Assembly: GCA_025728385.1 (NCBI GenBank)
Contig: JAOBJV010000004.1
Location: 1-49,526, forward strand
Source: Lightella neohaematopini
Lineage (GTDB): Bacteria > Pseudomonadota > Gammaproteobacteria > Enterobacterales > Enterobacteriaceae
DNA: 49,526 nt
Reading direction: 5' to 3'
Shown piece by piece: positions 38,559 through 47,133 of this stretch; the first letter of the stretch is position 1, and each line of letters begins with the position of its first letter. The position numbers and the translations under genes were made by a program. Below the pieces are notes generated by a model. That model was not told the DNA's origin, made no database searches, and saw only the letters and a program-made list of their open reading frames with translations.

Positions 38559-39305
38559 ATGTCAACTAACATATTACGCAATATTTATTTTGATGTAATT
38601 AATTTTGTACGTAATCAATTTTATAATATTATGATGTTGGTACTAATAGTATCAATACTTAATACATTAGTTAATCATATTTTAATTTCCTTTAATGAAA
38701 AATTATTATTGAATAATATTATTATTGAGCATGGTAACTTAAATTTAAATCAATTTATACAGCAATTATCTTCAGAACAACAACATTTAATTTTAAAAGT
38801 ATCTATCATAAATACTATAACTAATCTAATAAATAATATTTTTATAATTAGTGGTATATTAATAATAATAGATATTTTAAAGTATACTAAAAAAGAACAA
38901 ATAATAAAAATATTAATTTTTTTTCTAACAAAAAAACTACCGAAGCTATCTATTTTAATTTTTTTGCTAACTATAATTATACAATTTGGACTATTATTAT
39001 TAATTATACCTGGTATTATATTAACAATATTATTAAGTTTTTCTCCAATAATATTGTTTACTAATCAAATTAGTATAGGTAAATCAATATATAGTAGTAT
39101 AATTTTTAGTGTAAATAATTTTAAACTAGTATATCCAATAATACTTTTATGGATTATAATAAAGATGGCATTGTTAATAATAATAACTAAATTATTTTTT
39201 ATTACTCCACTAACCACTAATATAATACTAAATAGTGTGAATAATTTATTATTATCAATATTAATTATTTATATATTTAGATTATATTTATTCTTAAATA
39301 AATAA
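38559..39305 (+). CDS. yciC: UPF0259 membrane protein YciC
   Basis: Inner-membrane protein of unknown function. I choose the ATG at 38559 (MSTNILRNIYFD, 248 residues), which aligns with E. coli YciC (247) and follows AGGGAT; an earlier ATG at 38508 would add 17 residues. About six hydrophobic segments are visible. Shared features with E. coli are VRNQF near residue 18, SSEQQHLIL near 70, IPGIILTILLSFSPI near 155, and IYIFRLYLFL at the end. It lies between ribA and cls as in the E. coli 28-minute region. The placement and ending make the family assignment good; no function can be read. Confidence 0.88.
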   Translation: MSTNILRNIYFDVINFVRNQFYNIMMLVLIVSILNTLVNHILISFNEKLLLNNIIIEHGNLNLNQFIQQLSSEQQHLILKVSIINTITNLINNIFIISGILIIIDILKYTKKEQIIKILIFFLTKKLPKLSILIFLLTIIIQFGLLLLIIPGIILTILLSFSPIILFTNQISIGKSIYSSIIFSVNNFKLVYPIILLWIIIKMALLIIITKLFFITPLTTNIILNSVNNLLLSILIIYIFRLYLFLNK

Positions 39306-39418
39306 TACTTTTTTACTATTCTGTAGTATAGTAAATTAATCATGTTTTATTTCTATTTATATTTATCTATAAAATTATGTATGTTAATCTTTTTAAGATA
39401 TTATATAAATAATTTAAT

Positions 39419-40867
39419 ATGACAATTTTTATTATAAAAAATTGGTTTTTAATTATAATATACTGGATATTTATAATTCTTATTTCTGTAAGAATTATAT
39501 TATATAATTATAATGTATCTTCTATTATAGCCTGGATAATGATAATTCATATATTACCAATTATTGGTATAATTATGTATTTATTATTTGGTGAAATTAA
39601 CATTAGTAAAATAAAAATTAATAGAGGAAAAAAACTATCTACACCAGTATATTATTGGCTTGATAAATTTAATAATAAATATAGAAATTATTTAGGTAAT
39701 AATAGTAGTAAAACTGCAAGATCTCTATTTCAATTATATAAATATCAATACAGAGTAAATGAAGTTAAAGTAAAAAAAATAAAATTATTTACCGATAGTA
39801 ATGATACCATAACAAGTATTATAAACGATATTAATTTAGCTAAAAATAATATAGATATTATTTTTTATATATGGAATACTGACGGATTAATAAAAAAAGT
39901 AATACAAGCATTAATTATAGCTGCTAAAAGAGGAGTTAGTTGTAGAATAATTTTAGATTCAGTCGGTAGTCTGAAATTTTTTCGTAGCAATTATCATAAA
40001 AAATTACGTACAGCTGGTGTTATTATAGTAGAAGCTTTTAAAATTAGTATCCTACATATTTTTATTAATAGAATAGATATTCGTCAGCATAAAAAAATAA
40101 TTATTATTGATAATAATATTACTTATACCGGTAGTATGAATATGATAGATCCTAACTATTATAAATCTAATTTAGGTAAGTTAATTGATATTATGGTTAG
40201 AATGGAAGGATGTATAGCTAATATTATGAGCATAATATTTTCTTGTGAATGGAAAATAGAAACTAATGAGTTAATTCTACCATCATTTCCAAAAAAAATT
40301 TCAGGTATATTATGTAATAGTGCTATAGTACAAGTAATATCTTCTAACTTAATTATTTCTAAAAATATAATTAATCAAGTATTAGTAACTTCTATTTATG
40401 CAGCCCGTAAAAAATTAGTTATAACAACACCTTATCTAATACCAAGTAATGATCTTCTCAAAGCAATTTGTACTGCAGCTAATAGAGGAGTAAAAGTAGA
40501 TATTATTATACCAATTAAAAGTGATTCTGTTTTGGTAAATTGGGCAAGTAGAGTATTTTTTACCGAATTACTAGATGCTGGAGTAAAAATTAATCAATTT
40601 AAGGGTGGTTTTTTACACACTAAAAGTATAATTATTGATAATACTATAAGTATAGTGGGTACAGTAAATTTAGATATTAGAAGTTTAAAATTAAATTCAG
40701 AATTAATACTAATTATTGATGATAATAAATTTAATAAACAATTACTAAAAATACAGAAAACATATATAATGAATTCTTTTTTAATTAAAACATCAGAATG
40801 GATGAATAGACCATTTTGGAAACGTATTATAGAAAAATTATTTTATCTTTTTAGTCCATTATTATAG
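39419..40867 (+). CDS. cls: Cardiolipin synthase A
   Basis: Phospholipase D-family membrane enzyme joining two phosphatidylglycerols into cardiolipin. The 482 residues compare with 486. Two N-terminal membrane segments (about residues 5-25 and 37-57) come first. Two HKD motifs follow: RQHKKIIIIDN near 222 with TGSMN, and LHTKSIIIDN near 400 with GTVNLDIRSL. The C-terminus FYLFSPLL is nearly identical to E. coli ClsA (FYFFSPLL). It is 113 bases after yciC, same strand, and in E. coli order. Confidence 0.96.
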   Translation: MTIFIIKNWFLIIIYWIFIILISVRIILYNYNVSSIIAWIMIIHILPIIGIIMYLLFGEINISKIKINRGKKLSTPVYYWLDKFNNKYRNYLGNNSSKTARSLFQLYKYQYRVNEVKVKKIKLFTDSNDTITSIINDINLAKNNIDIIFYIWNTDGLIKKVIQALIIAAKRGVSCRIILDSVGSLKFFRSNYHKKLRTAGVIIVEAFKISILHIFINRIDIRQHKKIIIIDNNITYTGSMNMIDPNYYKSNLGKLIDIMVRMEGCIANIMSIIFSCEWKIETNELILPSFPKKISGILCNSAIVQVISSNLIISKNIINQVLVTSIYAARKKLVITTPYLIPSNDLLKAICTAANRGVKVDIIIPIKSDSVLVNWASRVFFTELLDAGVKINQFKGGFLHTKSIIIDNTISIVGTVNLDIRSLKLNSELILIIDDNKFNKQLLKIQKTYIMNSFLIKTSEWMNRPFWKRIIEKLFYLFSPLL

Positions 40868-40990
40868 AATTAGATAATATATTCGTCAAAAAAAGATAAA
40901 AATAATTAACTTTATATTTACAAAATATTTTTAGCATTTATAATCTAAATTGTTTATATTATATAATAAAATTTATTATACCATATATAT

Positions 40991-41072
40991 GGTGGGGTTC
41001 CCGAGTGGCTAAAGGGAGCAGACTGTAAATCTGTCGTCTTTGACTTCGAAGGTTCGAATCCTTCCCCCACCA
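40991..41072 (+). tRNA. tyrT: tRNA-Tyr (anticodon GTA)
   Basis: Class II cloverleaf almost identical to E. coli tRNA-Tyr: acceptor GGTGGGG pairs with CCCCACC, discriminator A, anticodon GTA at 41025-41027 in the loop CTGTAAA, a long variable arm, and T-arm AAGGTTCGAATCCTT. Single copy here, whereas E. coli has tyrT/tyrV in tandem close to the same genes. No CCA is encoded. Confidence 0.97.
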
Positions 41073-41166
41073 AAATTTTATAAACAACTACTTTAATTAA
41101 AATATTTAATATATAGTATTATTTACTAATTCTAACTTTTAGATATAAATTAACAATAATTAAGAC

Positions 41167-42972
41167 ATGTATATATTAAAATTAATATTCATTTTACCTT
41201 TTAAAATTATTTGGAATATATTAAATTTTATTAGGAATTTATTATATAATATTCTTATTTTAATTTTAATTATTATGGGAATAATAATATATTGTAACAC
41301 TAATAATTTATTTTTAAGTAAATATAAGGGAGCATTAGTTGTTAATTTAAGGGGAGATATTATTGATAAACCAATAAATTCTAGAAATTATAACAATATT
41401 AAAAGTATTATTTTTAATAATAAAAAATTAAATTCTTTGTATGATATTACAAATATTATTCGTAAAGCAAGACAAGATAATAATATTAGTGGTTTAATAT
41501 TAGATTTAAATGATTTAGTTAATGTTGATTTAGTATCCTTAAGATATTTAGGTAAAGTGCTAAAAGAGTTTTCTAGTATAGGAAAACCAATATACGCAAT
41601 TGGTAATAATTATAATCAGATACAATATTATCTTGCTAGTTTTGCAAATAAGATTTATTTAATTAATGGTGGTTTTGTTAATATCCATGGTATTTCCATA
41701 AATAATTACTACTATAAATCATTACTTAGTAAAATAAAAATCAATAGTTACATATTTAGGGTAGGTAAATATAAATCAGCTGTAGAACCATTTTTTAGAG
41801 ATAATATGTCAAATGATACCAAAAGTATTAATAAAAATTTAATTAACAATATTTGGGATATTTACCTAAAAGATATAGCAAATAATAGACATATTAGTAA
41901 AAAACAAATATACCCTAATATAGTCGATACTATATTAGAATTAGAGAAGGACAATGACTTATCTAAATTTGCATTAAAACATAAATTAGTAGATGATATT
42001 TTATCTTATAGTAAATTTGAAAAATTAATGATTGATGTTTTTGGTTATAATAAAAAAAATAAGACTTATAATTATGTTAGTATATATGATTATCATATAA
42101 ATGATAAGATAAAAAAAATAAATAATAAGATTGCAATAATTTTTATTAACAATATTTTGATTGATGATAAGATATCATCTTATAATAATATAATTAAGTA
42201 TATTAATTGTGCTCGCTTAGATGATAATGTAAAATCAATATTGTTAAGAATAAATAGTCCTGGAGGTAGTGTTTATATATCGGAACTAATTAGAACTGCA
42301 TTAGAACGAGTACATGTTACTACTAATAAACCAATTGTCGTTTCTATGGGAAATATTGATGCTTCTGGTGGTTATTGGATATCTACAGCTGCTGACTATA
42401 TTATTGCTGATTCTAGCACTATAACTGGATCTATTGGTGTTTTTAGTGTAATTAATACTATAGAAAATCTATTAGATTATATTGGAATACATAAAGATGG
42501 TGTATCAAATTCCCCATTAGCTGACTTATCAATAAATAAAAAGTTACCATTAGAAATAATTAAATTGATAAGAATTAATACACAATTTACATATAATAAA
42601 TTTATTAGTTTAGTAGCTAAATCAAGACATAAATCACTAAATGAAATTAATAATATTAGCCAAGGGCGAGTGTGGTGTGGATATGATGCTATGAAATATG
42701 GATTAGTAGATCAAATAGGAGATTTTGATGATGCTATTAATAAAGCAGCTAATTTAGCAAAAATAAAAAAATTTCAGTTAAAATGGTTTGCTGATGATAA
42801 TATTAGTATAGTTAATATACTGTTTAGTAATATATATAATATATTTACAAAAATTATGACAAAATATTTATCAGATTATATTATTAGAAACGATATTCTT
42901 ACAAATTATGGTATAAAAACTAACAAAAATTATTATGCTTTATGTTTACAATATAATTATTCTATAATATAA
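41167..42972 (+). CDS. sppA: SppA signal peptide peptidase (protease IV)
   Basis: Membrane-bound serine protease digesting cleaved signal peptides. The 601 residues compare with 618. A membrane segment lies at about residues 25-43. The duplicated fold is complete: the catalytic Lys is in VGKYKSAVEP near residue 200 and the Ser in NIDASGGYW near 400. RINSPGGSV and ADSSTITGSIGVF are characteristic. Lys and Ser come from different halves, so both are needed and both are present. Start ATG chosen from the hydrophobic N-terminus. Nothing suggests decay. Confidence 0.95.
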   Translation: MYILKLIFILPFKIIWNILNFIRNLLYNILILILIIMGIIIYCNTNNLFLSKYKGALVVNLRGDIIDKPINSRNYNNIKSIIFNNKKLNSLYDITNIIRKARQDNNISGLILDLNDLVNVDLVSLRYLGKVLKEFSSIGKPIYAIGNNYNQIQYYLASFANKIYLINGGFVNIHGISINNYYYKSLLSKIKINSYIFRVGKYKSAVEPFFRDNMSNDTKSINKNLINNIWDIYLKDIANNRHISKKQIYPNIVDTILELEKDNDLSKFALKHKLVDDILSYSKFEKLMIDVFGYNKKNKTYNYVSIYDYHINDKIKKINNKIAIIFINNILIDDKISSYNNIIKYINCARLDDNVKSILLRINSPGGSVYISELIRTALERVHVTTNKPIVVSMGNIDASGGYWISTAADYIIADSSTITGSIGVFSVINTIENLLDYIGIHKDGVSNSPLADLSINKKLPLEIIKLIRINTQFTYNKFISLVAKSRHKSLNEINNISQGRVWCGYDAMKYGLVDQIGDFDDAINKAANLAKIKKFQLKWFADDNISIVNILFSNIYNIFTKIMTKYLSDYIIRNDILTNYGIKTNKNYYALCLQYNYSII

Positions 42973-43026
42973 TAAAATTTATTATATTAGCGTTAATTAA
43001 ATTATTTTTATTTAATTATTAAAAGT

Positions 43027-44037
43027 ATGAATAATATTAGAATTGGTATTAATGGTTTTGGTAGAATTGGTAGAACACTATTTCGTTTATTACAAAATAT
43101 AAATAATATAGAAGTTGTATTAATTAATGATATAGTAGATGCTAATCGTATTGCATATGCAATTAAATATGACTCTAACCATGGTTTGTTCAAAAATAAT
43201 ATTAAAATTATTAGTGATAATATTTTAAATATTAATAGTAAAAATATTTTCTGTTATCAATATTCTAATCCATTAGAGATACCTTGGTATAAACACGATA
43301 TTGATTTTGTTATAGAGTCTACTGGATTATTCTTAACTCAAAAAGATGCTTATAAACATATAATATCTGGTGCAGATAATGTAATTATTACTAGTCCTCC
43401 TAAAGATAATACTCCTATGTTTATAATGGGGGTGAATAATACATTGTATAACAAGAATAATGATAAAGTTATATCAAATTCTTCTTGTACATCTCACTGT
43501 GTTATACCACTACTAAAACTAGTAAATGATAATTTTAATATAAAACAAGTAATGATAACTACTATAAACTCTGCTACTGCTAGTCAAAATGTTATTGATG
43601 GTTATTCATATAAGAGTTTTTGTGATGGTAGAAGTGTATTACAAAATATTATTCCTTCTTTTACTAACGTTGTACAAACAACAAGTAAAATTATACCAGA
43701 ATTAGCAGATAAAGTACATGGAATATCATTTCGTATTCCTACTCCTCAGGTATCAATAGCTGACATAAATATATTATTAGATGATAATATATCTTATAAA
43801 GATATTTATGATATTATTTATAAAGAATCTAATACTAATTTAAAAAACATCTTAGGTTACATAAATGATGATATTACTTCCATAGATATTAAAGGAAATA
43901 CTTTAGTATCTATTTTTGATGTAAAAAATAGTATTGTAAAAAATAAAATTTGTAAATTAATATCTTGGTATGATAATGAAACTGGCTATTCTTATTCATT
44001 AATTAATTTAATTAAATATATTAAAGAAATTAACTAA
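43027..44037 (+). CDS. gapA: Glyceraldehyde-3-phosphate dehydrogenase with altered active site
   Basis: Glycolytic NAD+ enzyme making 1,3-bisphosphoglycerate. The 336 residues compare with 331. The Rossmann motif INGFGRIGR (residues 8-16), the nucleophile Cys154 in SNSSCTSHC, FRIPTPQVS and WYDNETGYS are present. Two normally invariant positions differ. The catalytic His, 27 residues after the Cys, is Asn181 (codon AAC at 43567-43569; family TTVH, here TTIN). The Asn of SCTTNC is His158. The GGRGASQ segment reads CDGRSVLQ. The frame is open and full-length, so this is not an obvious pseudogene. E4P dehydrogenase (epd) is less likely because the C-terminal DNETGYS is of GapA type. Its stop is one base from the guaA stop on the other strand. 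Confidence 0.9.
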   Translation: MNNIRIGINGFGRIGRTLFRLLQNINNIEVVLINDIVDANRIAYAIKYDSNHGLFKNNIKIISDNILNINSKNIFCYQYSNPLEIPWYKHDIDFVIESTGLFLTQKDAYKHIISGADNVIITSPPKDNTPMFIMGVNNTLYNKNNDKVISNSSCTSHCVIPLLKLVNDNFNIKQVMITTINSATASQNVIDGYSYKSFCDGRSVLQNIIPSFTNVVQTTSKIIPELADKVHGISFRIPTPQVSIADINILLDDNISYKDIYDIIYKESNTNLKNILGYINDDITSIDIKGNTLVSIFDVKNSIVKNKICKLISWYDNETGYSYSLINLIKYIKEIN

Positions 44038-44038
44038 T

Positions 44039-45589
44039 TTATTCCCATTCTATAGTGGATGGAGGTTTATCAGAAATATCGTACACTACTCTTGATATTT
44101 CATTAATTTCATTAATAATTCTATTAGATATTTTATGTAGTAAGTTATAAGGAATCTTTACCCACTTAGCTGTCATAAAGTTACTAGTATTTATTGCACG
44201 CAAAGCTAATACTAAATCGTGTCTGCGACAGTCGCCTATAATACCAACTGATTTAATTGGTAACAATACAGTAAATGCTTGATCAATCCTATAATAGAAA
44301 TTACTATTTTTTAATTCTTCAATAAATATACTATCTGCTAGTCTTAATAACTCACATAAATTATCCTTAACTTCTCCTATAATACGTATAGCTAATCCAG
44401 GACCTGGAAATGGATAACGATATAAAACATTATAGGGTATATTTATTTTTAATCCTAACTCACGTACTTCATCCTTAAATAATTTTTTTATTGGTTCTAG
44501 TAACCTTAAACTAATATTATTTGGTAAACCACCAACATTATGATGAGATTTTATTTTATTTTTGGATTCAATAATATCTGAGTAAATTGTACCTTGAGCA
44601 AACCATTTAACGTTATTGAAATTAGTAGCTTGTTCTAAAAATACATCCATAAATACTTTTCCAATAATTTTACGTTTTTCTTCTGCATCACTAATATTAG
44701 ATAAAGCATTAAAAAATTTATCTTTTGCGTTAACAAAAATTGTATTTAAATTAAAATCATTACTTAATTTTGCTACTAATTTATACTCATTTAATCTAAG
44801 TAAACCATTATCAATAAATATACAAATTAATCTTTTTCCAATAACATTATTTATTATAATAGCTGTTACTAACGAATCTATTCCTCCGGATAATCCTAAA
44901 ATTACTTTATCATTACTTTTTACTAAATTATTAATACTGCTAATAATAGCAGTATTAATATTACTAATATTCCAATTAGGAACACAATTACATATATTAA
45001 ACACAAATCTTTTAATCAAATTAATACCACATTTAGTATGTGATACTTCTGGATGAAACTGTAATCCATATATTCTATCTTTTTCATTTGCAATGATAGC
45101 ATTTTGACATTTATCATTACCAGCAATAACGATAAAATTATCTGGAATTTTAGTAACAACATCATTATGACTCATCCAAACATCTAAAAATATATAACCA
45201 TTACTATTAATTCTATCATAAATATTATTTGTTAAATTACTATATTTTTTAATTATAATACGAGATAATCCAAACTCTCGACATCTAATAATATTTTCTA
45301 TAATTCCCCCTAACATCTTAACTATAAGTTGCATACCATAACATATTCCTAGTATTGGTACATTAATACTAAAAATTTTATCAGATAACATTGGACCATT
45401 ATTTAATACACTATATGAACTACCAGATAGAATAATACCACTAGGATTAATATTATGTATTTTGTTTATAGATATATCATTATAACTATACACTTCACAA
45501 TATACTTTTAATTGTCTTAATATTTTAAATATTAACATAGTATATTGTGAATTAAAATCAATTATAATAATACAATTATTATTTTTCAT
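44039..45589 (-). CDS. guaA: GMP synthase (glutamine-hydrolysing)
   Basis: Aminates XMP to GMP. The class I amidotransferase domain has the nucleophile in ILGICYGMQ (about residues 80-88) and the His/Glu pair in LQFHPEVSHT near 175. The ATP-pyrophosphatase loop is LGLSGGIDSL near 230. The C-terminal dimerisation domain ends DKPPSTIEWE as in E. coli. The 516 residues compare with 525. In E. coli it follows guaB; here its upstream neighbour is mqo in divergent orientation, so guaB and xseA have been removed from this locus. Confidence 0.97.
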   Translation of the reverse strand: MKNNNCIIIIDFNSQYTMLIFKILRQLKVYCEVYSYNDISINKIHNINPSGIILSGSSYSVLNNGPMLSDKIFSINVPILGICYGMQLIVKMLGGIIENIIRCREFGLSRIIIKKYSNLTNNIYDRINSNGYIFLDVWMSHNDVVTKIPDNFIVIAGNDKCQNAIIANEKDRIYGLQFHPEVSHTKCGINLIKRFVFNICNCVPNWNISNINTAIISSINNLVKSNDKVILGLSGGIDSLVTAIIINNVIGKRLICIFIDNGLLRLNEYKLVAKLSNDFNLNTIFVNAKDKFFNALSNISDAEEKRKIIGKVFMDVFLEQATNFNNVKWFAQGTIYSDIIESKNKIKSHHNVGGLPNNISLRLLEPIKKLFKDEVRELGLKINIPYNVLYRYPFPGPGLAIRIIGEVKDNLCELLRLADSIFIEELKNSNFYYRIDQAFTVLLPIKSVGIIGDCRRHDLVLALRAINTSNFMTAKWVKIPYNLLHKISNRIINEINEISRVVYDISDKPPSTIEWE

Positions 45590-45729
45590 ATCTTTAGATA
45601 AAGTTTACTATATTAATATATCATAATAAGTAGCAATAATATTTTGCTATAATAACATAATGTAGTTATAATAGTGTATTAATTTTTTATATGAGATTAG
45701 ATAATCATAATTAAAACGTATTTATTAAG

Positions 45730-47127
45730 ATGACAAGATTAGTAGATATAGTACTAGTAGGTAGTGGTATTATTAGTACATCACTGGCTATGTTAATTCA
45801 TATATTAGAACCAGAATGGGTAATACATATGTATGAAAAATTACCTGATGCAGCATGTGAAAGTACAAATGTATGGCATAATTCTGGTACCGGACATGCT
45901 GGTTATTGTGAATTAAATTACACTCCTAAGTTACCTAATAATAGTATTGATATTTCAAACGCACTAAAAATTAATAAATCATTTAATTTATCAATAAAAT
46001 TTTGGTCATTCTTAGCTAAGAATAATATACTAAATTATCATAACGTAATTCATAATATACCGCACATTAGTTTTGTTATAGGTGACAATAACGTTAATTT
46101 TTTATATAAAAGATTTAATAAATTAATTAAATATACGTCATTTAATAATATGCAATACTCTGACAAATTTAGTGAATTAAGTAAATGGATCCCATTAATA
46201 ATGAGCGGTAGAAGTAAATTACAAAAAGTTGCTGCAACAAAAATAATAAATGGAACTGATATTAATTTTAGTGAAATTACTAGACAAATATTAACTTTTC
46301 TAAGAAAAAAAAGTAATTTTTACTTACATTTAAAACATGACGTAATTAATATTATCAATAAAAATTATTATTGGAATATTTATGTTAAAAATAATAATTT
46401 TAATTATACTTATGTGACTTCTGCTAAACATGTATTTGTTGGTGGGGGTGGAGCTACATTGCTTTTATTACAAAAAGCAAATATAATAAATAAAAATAAT
46501 TATGCAAGTTTTCCTATTAGTAGTCAGTTTTTATTAACTACGAATTGTGATATTATTAATCAACATTGGGCAAAAGTATATAGTACAACAATAAATAATT
46601 ATATTCCTATATCAACTCCTCACATGGATGCAAGAATAATTAATGGGAAAAAATTTTTATTATTCGGTCCGTTTGCTATGTTAAGTACTAAATTTCTTAG
46701 ATATGGTTCTTATCTCGATTGGTTTAAATCAATTAAAATAAATAATATTAAATTAATTTTAAAAACTGGAATAAATAATATTCATCTAATAAAATATTTA
46801 CTAAATCAATCTTTAATGTCAAAATCTAACAAAATTAATTTATTAAGATATTATTATCCTAAAGTCAATCCTAATGACTGGAATATTATTAAAGCTGGAC
46901 AACGAGTTCAAATTATGAAAAATAATACTAATCATAATGAACAACTAGTATTTGGAAATGAAATAGTTTATTCATCAAACCATTCATTAGCAGCTGTATT
47001 AGGAGCTTCTCCAGGAGCATCAACTTCAGTATCTTTAGTATTACAATTATTAAAAATAATGTTTAAAAAATATAATTATTATCACAGTGATTGGAAAAAT
47101 AAATTAAAATTAATTTTATCATCATAA
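45730..47127 (+). CDS. mqo: Malate:quinone oxidoreductase, short C-terminus
   Basis: Peripheral-membrane FAD enzyme oxidising malate to oxaloacetate with quinone as acceptor. The FAD motif is VGSGIISTSL (residues 10-19). Family landmarks include NSGTGHAGYCELNYTP near 51-66, QKVAATKI, GTDINFSEITRQ, FVGGGGATLLLLQKA, FGPFAMLSTKFL and AVLGASPGAST near 430. It begins at the FAD domain without the N-terminal extension of E. coli Mqo. It stops at KLILSS, where the E. coli protein continues with PSYGRKLN and a tail, so the 465 residues are about 30 or more short of the family core. It is convergent with der, 6 bases apart. Confidence 0.94.
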   Translation: MTRLVDIVLVGSGIISTSLAMLIHILEPEWVIHMYEKLPDAACESTNVWHNSGTGHAGYCELNYTPKLPNNSIDISNALKINKSFNLSIKFWSFLAKNNILNYHNVIHNIPHISFVIGDNNVNFLYKRFNKLIKYTSFNNMQYSDKFSELSKWIPLIMSGRSKLQKVAATKIINGTDINFSEITRQILTFLRKKSNFYLHLKHDVINIINKNYYWNIYVKNNNFNYTYVTSAKHVFVGGGGATLLLLQKANIINKNNYASFPISSQFLLTTNCDIINQHWAKVYSTTINNYIPISTPHMDARIINGKKFLLFGPFAMLSTKFLRYGSYLDWFKSIKINNIKLILKTGINNIHLIKYLLNQSLMSKSNKINLLRYYYPKVNPNDWNIIKAGQRVQIMKNNTNHNEQLVFGNEIVYSSNHSLAAVLGASPGASTSVSLVLQLLKIMFKKYNYYHSDWKNKLKLILSS

Positions 47128-47133
47128 TAAATT

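Noticed and set aside
44616..45056. A 146-codon plus-strand open frame inside guaA
   Set aside because: Overlaps the guaA ATP-pyrophosphatase domain in antisense and has a shadow composition; it is not a gene.
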